NCBI GenBank assembly: GCA_905116865.2
Contig: CAJHNH020001112.1
Span: 383,001-447,000 of the forward strand
Length of the DNA stretch: 64,000 bases
Source of the DNA: Candidula unifasciata
Lineage: Eukaryota > Mollusca > Gastropoda > Stylommatophora > Geomitridae
Reading direction: 5' to 3'
Shown here: in pieces, positions 12,501 through 24,500 of the stretch
Position numbering within the stretch: the stretch's first letter is position 1
Layout: each line of letters begins with the position of its first letter
The notes under the pieces: generated by a model
Databases searched by the model: none
Told to the model about the DNA's origin: nothing
What the model saw: the letters and a program-made list of their open reading frames with translations, nothing else
Made by a program: the position numbers and the translations under genes

Positions 12501-15500
12501 ATGGTCTGACATAAACATACCACATATGAATAATGTTTCACATTTTTTATCCTGGATGGTCTGACATAAACATACCACATATGAAGAATGTTACACATTT
12601 TTTATCCTGGATGGTCTGACATAAACATACCACATATGAAGAATGTTTCACATTTTTTATCCTGGATGGTCTGACATAAACATACCACATATGAAGAATG
12701 TTACACATTTGTTATCCTGGATGGTCTGACATAAACATACCACATATGAAGAATGTTTCACATTTTTTATCCTGGGTGGTTTTATTTTTCTTAAAGTCCA
12801 GTGCATGTGGCATTGGTAGTCATGTCTACCACAACTTCTGTCTGGTGTACTTTCAGTCAGCTCTGACACAGATGTTCCTTCATGCCATGATGTCTACCAC
12901 AACTTCTGTCTTGTGTACTTTCAGTCAGCTCTGACACAGATGTTCCTTCATGCCATGATGTCTAACTGTCCAGCATCTTCTCTCTTACTCCCTCTGCCCC
13001 TCCAACTTTCCCACCATCATGATGTATTCCAGTTTTCTCTTTCTCATGACATGTAAAGAATATTACACATTTCCTCGCTTAACGAGCACCTCTCAAAACA
13101 AGTAATTCGCATAACGAGCAAAACAAATTGTAAAAGAATGACTCGCTTAACGAGTGGCGAGGAGAGGGGAAGTCCCGGATTTTGCACATGTTACATCAGT
13201 CTGTGTTTAGCACTTGTTCCAGTAGCATTGTCGCTTGTGATCACACATTTTCTCAAACTTGTGTTGTATTGTGATATATGTACATGAATCCTCCAGGGCT
13301 ACAAGATGACCTCCCTGATGATTTTAAGTCAATCAAAATCCAGTTTATGCCTCCCAACACCACTCCGTTACTCCAGCCAAAAGACCAGCAAGTTATTTCT
13401 AACTTTAAGAAGTTCTACACTAAAGCACTCTTCAAGCATTGTTTTCAGGTGACTGAAGGTACCAACCTCACTCTCAAAGAGTTAAAAAATCACTTCCACA
13501 TCGTTGCCTGCCTCAAGATGAACGACAAGGCGGGGGAAGGGGTTATCAAGAGAACTCATAACTTCTTCTTGGAGGAAGCTTTGGCCGGAGAGTGTTGTCG
13601 ATTTTTGACTGAGGGGTTCGAGACAGTACCTGTAGAACCTGTAGTCAACGAGATTGTGTCATTGGCCACTATCATGGAATTGTAGGTGGATAACAGTGAT
13701 ATCGAAAAGCTTGTGAAAGAGCACAGCCAAGAGCTGACCATCGAAGAGCTTATGGAGTTGCATTGTGTTTCACATCAAGACGTTTTGGAGGAAAGTTCGT
13801 CAGAGGAGGAGGAGGAGAAGGTAACAGAAAAGCAGCCATCTTCTGACGAAATAAGAGAAATGCTGAAAGCATGGGAAACTGTTGCTTCTCACATTGAGAA
13901 GCATCACCCTAATAAGGAAATGGCTATGCGCGCTGCAAATTTAATGATAATGCTGTGTCGCATTTTTGCCAAATTTTGAAGCGTCAACAAAAACAAATGT
14001 CTCGGGACATCTTTCTAGTAACAAAATAATTAGCTTTGTATCATAATTATTTCAACTTTTTTTTTCTGCAAATCGAATTCGCATTCCATGTGGGTTTGTT
14101 CCGCGTTTGAAGAAAAGATGATTCACTCTCCTTAAATATGAATATAATTTTCTTTGAATAAATGTTATAGTATAACTTATACATAGCATTTTTTTTCGAC
14201 ATGGAACGCATTATCGTATTTTACATTAATTTATATGAGAAAAATTGTTTCGCTTAACGAGTTTGATTCTGGAACGAATTATGCTCGTTAAGCGAGGTTC
14301 CACTGTATGTTGTTTGACATTGAAAAAATCCACTAACAAATGCATGCAAAAAATGGACCTATTACAACTATAATATGCAGGTTTTGTTGCTATCTTCAGA
14401 GTGTTCTGAATTCTACAAAGTCCAAGAGTGTATCCAAGTACGAGTTTTCATTTGATAAAGTCTTTCAGCCGGAGTCTTCTCAGGCCGAGGTCTTTGAGGA
14501 AATATCACAGCTGGTTCAGGTGAGCGATAGAGACATAATTGTTGTGTTACATTACTTGTTGTATCTCTAGAGACATAATTGTTGTGTAACGTTACTTGTT
14601 GTATCTCTAGAGACATAATTGTTGTGTTACGTTACTTGTTGTATGTCTAGAGACATAATTGTTGTGTTATGTTACTTGTTGTATCTCTAGAGACATAATT
14701 GTTGTGTTACGTTACTTGTTGTATGTCTAGAGACATAATTGTTGTGTTATGTTACTTGTTGTATTTCTAGAGACATAATTGTTGTGTTACATTACTTGTT
14801 GTATCTCTAGAGACATAATTGTTGTGTTACATTACTTGTTGTATCTTTAGAGACATAATTGTTGTGTTACGTCACTTGTTGTATCTCTAGAGACATAATT
14901 GTTGTGTTATGTTACTTGTTGTATCTCTAGAGACATAATTGTTGTGTTACATTACTTGTATCTCTAGAGACATAATTGTTGTGTTATGTTACTTGTATCT
15001 CTAGAGACATAATTGTTGTGTTATGTTACTTGTATCTCTAGAGGCATAATTGTTGTGTTATGTTACTTGTATCTCTAGAGACATAATTGTTGTGTTACAT
15101 TACTTGTTGTATCTCTAGAGACATAATTGTTAATTGTTGTGTTACGTTACTTGTTGTATCTCTAGAGACATAATTGTTGTGTTATGTTACTTGTTGTATC
15201 TCTAGAGACATAATTGTTGTGTTACATTACTTGTATCTCTAGAGACATAATTGTTGTGTTACGTTACTGGTATCTCTAGAGACATAATTGTTGTGTTATG
15301 TTACTTGTATCTCTAGAGGCATAATTGTTGTGTTATGTTACTTGTATCTCTAGAGACATAATTGTTGTGTTACATTACTTGTATCTCTAGAGACATAATT
15401 GTTGTGTTATGTTACTTGTATCTCTAGAGACATAATTGTTAATTGTTGTGTTATGTTACTTGTATCTATAGAGACATAATTGTTGTGTTACATTACTTGT

Positions 15501-18500
15501 ATCTCTAGAGACATAATTGTTGTGTTATGTTACTTGTATCTCTAGAGACATAATTGTTGTGTTATGTTACTTGTATCTCTAGAGACATAATTGTTGTGTT
15601 ACATTACTTGTATCTCTAGAGACATAATTGTTGTGTTACATTACTTGTATCTATAGAGACATAATTGTTGTGTCACATTACTTGTATCTCTAGAGACATA
15701 ATTGTTGTGTGATGTTACTTGTTCTGTCTCTAGAGGCATAATTGTTGTGTGATGTTACTTGTTCTGTCTCTAGAGACATAATTGTTGTGTTATGTTACTT
15801 GTTCTGTCTCTTTATCACATAAACATGAACATATACAAAAGAAAAGTAACAGACTAAACTGCACAACAGAAATGGTGGGACTGAGAATAAATACAATGAA
15901 AACTAAGATCATGGCAAACAGTCCAAACCAACAACCAGTGACCATAAGTAACCAATCACTTGAAAATGTAGAACATTTCACATATCTTGGCAGTGTGGTG
16001 TCCCTACTGGGAGGGACAGAGGAAGACATACAGTCACGTCTGAACAAAGCTAGAGCTGCTTTTGGAAGGATGAGGCAAATCTGGAAATCCAACAATTACT
16101 GCAGAGGAACGAAACTCTGACTCTACAAGAGCATCATTTTGCCAGTTCTTCTTTATGGAGCGGAATGCTGGAGAATGACCAAAAAGGATGCACACAAGCT
16201 GTCCACCTTCCACCACACATGTCTACGTAGAATTATCCAAATTTTCTGGCCATATACAATCTCAGATACTACTTCAAGCCACAAACCAAGAAACTTTAGA
16301 CAGTATGATTACCAAGAGAAGATGGAAATGGCTTTTTTCTTCTGAATCCGTCTGGTTCAAACCCAGACATTCATGCGAGAAAGTACTGCTACCCATGGAT
16401 TTAGACTGGATATCAAGTTTTTCTGAGCAATAGCAAAAAGCAAAAACCAAAAAAACTGGACAGTTTAAAACTGTCCAGATCCCTCCTCCACCATGTGTGT
16501 GTTTGAAATTATTGGTCGTTTATTATGAAAGATTGTAAACAATTTATTTTCATCTTTGTCTTCACAGAGTGCCCTGGATGGCTACAATGTGTGCATTTTT
16601 GCCTATGGTCAGACTGGGTCTGGAAAGACATTTACAATGGAGGGTTCCTTGAATGATGAGTCGCTCCTGGGAATGATCCCAAGAACTGTTCAGCAGATTT
16701 TCAAATCAACAGCAGAGTTACAGAAGAAGGGGTGGGAGGTAAGCTTCACTTACAGCAGTTGATACAGTGTTGTTTTCCCTTCCTTTCAGTGTGTGCATCT
16801 GTCTTCTTCGCGCTTACCAGCTGTAAACTCCAGTGGTAATTTTTGGTTGTTAGTCTCTTTTGGAATTTATTCTGGTTCTAGCGCTTGAGTTTTGCGTGCA
16901 CATCCGGTTGAAAGATCTGGCTTATTTGTACACAGACTTGATTCCTTGACTGTCAGGCAGATGCACACCAACTTTGCAGAAAACCCTCTGTTATTTGACT
17001 CTTATGGGGTGCTTGTTAGGGAGGCAATGGGTCTGTTAATTTGTATGTCACGTTACATGGTTCTCTCCACTTCATCTGTTGTAGATAGTTGTTAGTAAAA
17101 CCCCTAAAGACAGTTGGATTCCTTTGTCTTCTTCTGTGTTCACCCTTAAAGGGGCAGTTCACACATTGTGGTTTACAGCTAGGCTGTGATGTCTGCACCT
17201 TTTGGCACAAACAGGTAAGCTGTAATATGTGTGTGTATTAGTAAGTACTTCATGATGGAAGTGACACAGCAGATGTCTACCGATCATCTGTAGAGGTCCT
17301 TCTTCAACATTTATTTAGGTCCGTTTAACCCCTAAATAATCTCGGGGGGGGGGGGGGGGGGGGGCCTGCAACCTGGTCGTGGGGGCCTGCAACCCTGGTC
17401 GTGTCTCCTGTGCCTCTTCTTCTGTGCTTATCCTAGCAGAAAAAGTGAGACTTGATTAAATCATTTGACACTGGCATAATGATTGGTTCCGCTATTGCAT
17501 CAAACTATCAACCCTGCACTTGAAGGTACCATGCAGATCAGGAGTGAATCAGCTTCTGACACTGGCTAGCAATTGCCAGTGACTTGCTATAACAGCACAA
17601 GCTGCACGGTTATCTTTAATACCCCGTCCATGGTTATGCCTCAGCACTGGCCTGTGAGAAGCCAGCTCTTCTCTAGGCCTGGACTCCTGCGCCAGGCCAG
17701 GGTTTTCCACCCCCGACTTGCTGCAGGCTATTCCACTGTCTGGGCTTCCATTGACCATCACCGCTTGGGAATTGCACAATTCCCTAATTTATTAGCTGAG
17801 TCTGGCAGAAGGACCAGTCAGCTTGCATGAGCCAAGCTCAAATCTAGACAGTTCATTGGATGGATGTTGATCAGGCAGAAATTTGGGCTTAAGAGAGAGA
17901 GACTTAACAGTTCTTTTCCACTTGGAGACCTATCCAGCCTACAGAGAAGAGAGAGAGAGAGAGAGCACACCCACCCTCTAATTCTGGCTACTCCATAGCC
18001 AGCACACGGTTTTCTCAGCTGGCTTGTCCAGTCACTTCAGTGCCCATGTCCGTACATTGCCGCGCATCCCCAGCTGTCTCAGGACATTATATTGGAATTA
18101 GGAGCTAACTTTCTTGCGCCTACCTCAAAGATGAAGATGCGAACTGCGTACCTGATCACTGCATTTTTCGAGCTTATACAAGTGCTGCTCCTCAGTCCAT
18201 AATTGGAACGCTTAGCTTAACCAGTATGAGCTGTCTAGGGGTGCAGCACCAGGTCTCTTCTCAGCTGGTGGAGGGTGTTTAGAGTGGTCCAATTGTTGGC
18301 CCTCTTCCTAATTTGGTCCATATATATATATATATATGTTTATACATGTTTACATTTCTTAATAAACATTTGTATATACTTCTTTGATTTATATTTTGTA
18401 TCCCTTGTTTGTGTTCTAATCTGTATTTTTGTCTCACCTCTGTGTAGCATATCAAATTTATTACAATCGTTCACAGTACACCCTGCAAGTGTCCATGCTG

Positions 18501-21500
18501 GAGATCTATAACGAGACCATCCAAGACCTCCTGGGCAAGGGCAAGGACGAGAAGCTGGAGATCAAGATGCAGGGCAAGGGAGAGACTGACGTCTACGTAC
18601 CCAATCTGACTATTGTGGATGTTAGCACAGAGAGCAAGGTACGACAATGAGTACTTCCTCCTTCACCTTTTTCATTTATTTTACTTATTTTTTATTTTAT
18701 ATGGTTGTATATTATTTCTCCTTAGCTCTTTCAGGCCCAAACAACGCTGAGTGTATTGACTGAGAAGTTTTGATTTGTCCAGACCACACAGTCTGCTTTG
18801 GTTGTGTGTCCTGCATAAATTGATTCGCATGCTGTTCCTGATTAGATTTAAATGTCTGAAACTACCATTAAAATATTCAGGAAAGGCTACTCGTAACATT
18901 TTTTCAACTTTATTTACAAGTCTTTGTTCATCCATTTAGGCACACATTTATCCAATTCATTGCCAGCATCATTTTAAGACAGTAATGGATACCAATATTC
19001 CTAACACAAGAGCAGGCTTCAAAATACACCTTGATGCTGCTGAGGCTCAGAAATTGTTTAAGTCAGATGTTTTTAAATTATGATTATGATAATGAAAACC
19101 TAAATTTTTTTTGGGAAAGTGTTTTGGATGGTGAATTTACACCAATGGAAGCTGAGCGGTCAGCTGTTGAAGAATCTAGCAGTAAACCCAGAAGGACCCA
19201 TTTCATTTGTGATTGATGTGATAGTCACCCACGTTTGCGGCCAAAGGACTGTTTCAAACAGTACCATACTATGCCTGAGCTGCAGTTTAATCATTGCAAC
19301 TACAGCCTCTGTATATAACCACAGAGTAAATATTTTGTGTGAAATGTTTCAATTTTCTGCCATTTTTTCCATTGAAATTTGTTTAGCACTATAAGAACCC
19401 AGAGCCTCTGAGTGATAAAGTAACACAGAAACTTATACTTGTTGAATTTGTTAGGAAATTGAACAAACTTTAAAGTGTTATTCTCAAATGTGGATATTTA
19501 CTGCTCTTGCGGTTGGCAAATGAAAAAAAAATTTCGGTAAAAATTTGCCTTTGTTAACTTAACACAGCTGAATTCTTTTTTTTTTCCCCTCCCATTAAAT
19601 AAAACAGCATTAAACATACGCATATTATGTTTCAAAATGTACATTCATTTTTCATTTCTTTTTGAAAAAATATATAATTTTCTAGGGATTAGATATATAT
19701 TACATTCTCTATTGAATTTTTTTACACTCACACCCCCCACCCCACCCCACCCCACACGTTTTTATGGTAAAAGAAAATTAATTCAAGCCAGGTCCCAAAA
19801 TTCATGGGCCTGAAAGAGATAATAAGAGAAAACCTTAAACCCACAGGCAACACCAAAAAAAAAAAACAACTCTGCTGCTCTTTGTTGCATGACAAAATTT
19901 TGGGGACCATCTTTAAACCAAAATCATCTGCCGTATGATGTCATGTTCTTAACATTTTTACATCCTTAACAACAAAGTTCACAGATTACAAGACAGTGAC
20001 ATAGTTATTGCAATTACTGTCACACTTTTAAGGTTTTTATTTGAAGCCTTTTTTTAAAAATCACTTATTCTCATCTCTCTTTTTGTGTGTTTTTGTGGTT
20101 TATCTTTTGTTTGCTGATTACTGATAAAGGCTTGTTGCTGTGCAGCCCTTTGTTGTTGCCCCATTATGTAAAACATTTTCTCTCTTATTATTTACATCCC
20201 TATTATTTACATCCCTAGATGAAATGTATACCCTCAGATCTCGCCAAGCACTTTTTAAAATCTGTGTATGATTGTTTGGGTTTTCCCCACATCCAGCCCT
20301 CTGCCATGATCACAGCTGCTTTAGTAAATTGTGTTACAAATGCCACGGTTGTTTTATCCTACCTGTGATGGTTGTGTATGAAATACATTGTTGCCAGGTG
20401 TTGAGTTTGTTGAAGACTGCCGGCAAAAACAGGGCTGTGGCGGAGACTAAATGCAATGACAGATCGTCACGGAGTCACTCAGTATTCCAGATGCGACTGG
20501 CCGGGTCCAACAGCATAACTGGCGAGGCTTGTAAAGGTTTGTCGCCTTGAATAGATCCTTTTTTTTTAAAACTTTTCATAAACACATTAAGTTTCTTTCA
20601 CTTTTCCTGTTTTAGCTAATTATGTAGTGTTTCTCTGTTTTTGTTTTGTTTTTGAAGTTAAAATTGATATAGTTAATGATGTACATCTAAATCAGTGGTT
20701 CTCAACCTTCCTAATGTGGTGACCCCTCAATACAGTTTCTTATGTTGTGGCGACCCCCCCAACCGTACAAATTATTTCATTGCTACTTCATTGAATATGT
20801 GTTTTGCAATGGTCTTTGGCCACACCTGTGAAAGGGTCATTCGACTCAAAAAGCGTCACGACCCATATGTTGAGAATCACTGATCTTACTTAAAATAGTT
20901 TTCATTTCTGGTATTGCAGTTTCAGTCCATATGCCTGATCAGGTCTCTTGCCAGGCATTGTTCATTACTGTTTGTTAATTAATCCTACTTTTGTGTGTGT
21001 TTGGTTTTTGTGTCTGTCAATCTATCCTTGTGTATTTTCTCACTGTCACTTACTCATATACTCTTGTTTTCCCCTCATTTTCTTTTCAAGCTCATGCTCC
21101 ATTTTTTTTAAATTGTGTTGGTAAATATTGACTGTTCTCTTCCTAACTAAAAAAATATGAATTGTTTCATTTCAGTTTGGATTGTTAAGTTTCTTTTGGC
21201 TCTCGCTTTTTTCGGCCTGTCTTACTTTGACTATTCATGGTATTTCTGAAATGCTTACTGACTTATTTTTAAAAAAAAAACAGTTTATATTAAAAATATA
21301 TGTAGTAGAATATTACATCACATGATACAACAGTGGTTGCTAAGTTTGTTTTAATTATTCCTCCAGGTACATTGAATCTTGTCGACCTTGCCGGGAGTGA
21401 GAGGATTAAGGAATCTGGATCAGAAGGTCAGAGGTTAGTCGAGGCCCAGAGCATCAACAAAAGTTTGAGCAACCTTGGGAATGTGATCATGGCGTTAGGA

Positions 21501-24500
21501 AAAAAGGTAATGCTGTGTTTAATTTCTGTGTTGCTTCTTTTCTGTTTTGGATTTAGTGAACAATGCAACTGATTAGTTCCCCCCCCCCCCCCCCATCCCC
21601 ATCACTCCTCCCAAGTAGTAAAGGTAAAGTCGGAAGATGTGAACCAGCATCATTGCACACAGTTATGAACCATAAGTACTCTGCCACCCGTGCGAACAGC
21701 TGATAGGAAACTTCGCCTGTGTCGCCGTCCGCACGCAACTTCGTAGCTGCTGCAACATTCCTCCATTTACCCCCCAAAGAATTTACTCTGGTGCCCATTA
21801 CCTAGAGGCTGGGTGAACCCCGGTCTGAAACACTGGCCGTGGGCTGCAGCGAGTCGCAGCTGGATTTAAAAGCGAGTCTCCTATCGAATGCGCTAACACA
21901 GCCCCCCCCCCCCCTTCCCCAATAATTAATAACCACGCAATTATGCTCCTCAAAGTTATGAACTAATAACCAATCTGGATGTTGTCTGGTAGTTTACAGC
22001 TAAGCTGCTATGTCTTGTCTTTCGGCCAAACGCATCCAGTTTAGACAAATTTGTAGGTAGAAAGTGAGGTCCCAGAATCACAGTGAAGATAAGTGTGTAA
22101 CCCGGAGAGAATCGAAACAGTTACTTTTAAGCATTGGCGTGTTTGGCACCCTAGCGGGTTCTCTATCCGAGCTTGTCAGAAAGGGGGCGAAGAGGAACAT
22201 TTACAGAATGGGAGTAACTTCTGATGATCAGAAGTATCCTGTTGGTCCTCACTCCCCAGTAGACTTTTTCACCACTGGGGTTGAGTTTCTGCAGCCTCTC
22301 ACCCACTCACTCCCCAGTAGACTTTTTACCGCTGGGGTTGAGTTTCTGCAGCCTCTTACACACTCACTCCCCAGTAGACTTTTTACCGCTGGGGTTGAGT
22401 TTCTGCAGCCTCTCACACACTCACTCCCCAGTAGACTTTTCACCGCTGGGGTTGAGTTTCTGCAGCCTCTCACACACTCACTCCCCAGTAGACTTTTCAC
22501 CGCTGGGGTTGAGTTTCTGCAGCCTCTCACCCACTCACTCTCCTGATGTAAATAAGAAATCTTTCATCGTAGTATGTGCCTATGATGTTGGAGCACATCT
22601 GCCACACAGGCAGGAACCAACATAGTAAAGTGAGAAAAAAAAGAGTAGAGGACCCTTTTTCTTGCTTCAGGCATATTGGGCATATAGGACTAGACATATC
22701 TTTCCTGGACCAATCAGCACTTGGTTGGTGATATGGCCAGCATCATGCTGGCTGCCTTTTCTTCCCAGGACCGCACCTGGTACCCACTGAAGGCTGGGTA
22801 GACCTGGAACCTATGTCATTACTGAAATAAAGTTTGGCTCCATCAGGACCCCAAACCCAAGTCCTTCAGTTGAAACGAGCATCTAGCCACTACACCATGG
22901 AGACTATCCATAGGGATGGAACAAGATACTGCACACAAATAAGCCAGTAAAGCAGCTTTACATGCAAGACTCAAGTCCTAGCAAAAAAGCCAGAGTCCAA
23001 CTAGACAAACAGCCAGGACTTTCTGCCTGAGTTTACAGCTATCTTAGTGTTGTATTCACGGATTTCGACAACTCATAAAGAAGGCAATAAACAGTTACAC
23101 AAATTTGCCATTTGTGTAGTTAAAGGTGGCCAAGGAAGATCGGCGTGAGACTGACTTCCCTGATCCCAGAGCTATAGCTGCAAAAGCCAATCTGATAGGA
23201 AGTCTACAAAAAGCTCTGCGTGAGTTATAATCTTCACTGGGACATAAAATAAACAATATGGAAAGTTGTTATTCTTCTTTTCGTTTTCCCTGCTAGAGGT
23301 TTCAGATGATAAGGTCACACAGGCCTCTATGAAGTCTGGTGCAACGCATGTCTTTCCACTGTTGCGCTGGTTTTCATAGAAATGGCAACAGACCAAACCT
23401 GTGACGTCTCTACTGCATGTAGAGAGAATGTTTGTGGCACATATTCAGTATTCTGTGGTGCCTAAATACGTGGGCAAAGTTCTGATTCCCCAGTCATGAA
23501 TTTCTTGTAGATATGGCGGCAGAGTCTGTTGTGTTCCAGTACACGTTCTAAATATAATGGTCTGTTTCTTTTGCGCAAGGAGGTTGGTTAGGTCTTCAGG
23601 ACTTTGTCCTGGGTGGGAAATGTCCCAGAGGGTTCTAGTGGCTGTCTTGATCTTTTTTTATTTCACTTTCAAGTTCATCCAGTATCTGGCTGTTCTGTTT
23701 GATTTTTGCTGATCTGTATGTGATGGTGTTCGTTTATGTTTCAGGACAAGCACATACCTTACCGGAACTCCAAGCTGACGTATCTGCTGCAGAATTCTCT
23801 TGGAGGAAACAGCAAGACCCTCATGTTTGTGAATGTGTCTCCTAAGGAAGAGTGCTTCTCAGAGACACTCAACTCTCTTCGCTTTGCCACAAAGGTAATT
23901 ACATGATTACTTTAAACCCTGGGATGTCTGTGTAATTATTGTTTGTGATACTTCACTCAACCCTGTCCAATTATTGTTTGTGATACTTCACTGTTTGTTA
24001 ACCACTTCACTGAACCCTGTCCAATTATTGTTTGTGATACTTCACTGTTTGTTAAACACTTCACTGAACCCTGTCCAATTATTGTTTGTGATACTTCACT
24101 GTTTGTTAACCACTTCATTGAACCCTGTCTAATTATTATTTGTGATACTTCACTGTTTGTTAACCACTTCATTGAACCCTGTCCAATTATTGGTTGTGAT
24201 ACTTCAATGTTTGTTAACCACTTCAGTGAACCCTGTCCAATTATTGTTTGTGATACTTCAATGTTTGTTAACCACTTCAGTGAACCCTGTCCAATTATTG
24301 TTTGTGATACTTCACTGTTTGTTAACCACTTCAGTGAACCCTGTCCAATTATTGTTTGTGATACTTCAATGTTTGTTAACCACTTCATTGAACCCTGTTC
24401 AATTATTGTTTGTGATACTTCACTGTTTGTTAACCACTTCAGTGAACCCTGTCCAATTATTGTTTGTGATACTTCAATGTTTGTTAACCACTTCAGTGAG

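Noticed and set aside
20118..20160. Hammerhead-like CTGATAAAGGC
   Set aside because: No GAAA-type partner after the stem; much weaker than the two reported sites.
22064..22625. 160-codon ORF and partner frames
   Set aside because: Driven by the 57-bp tandem repeat.
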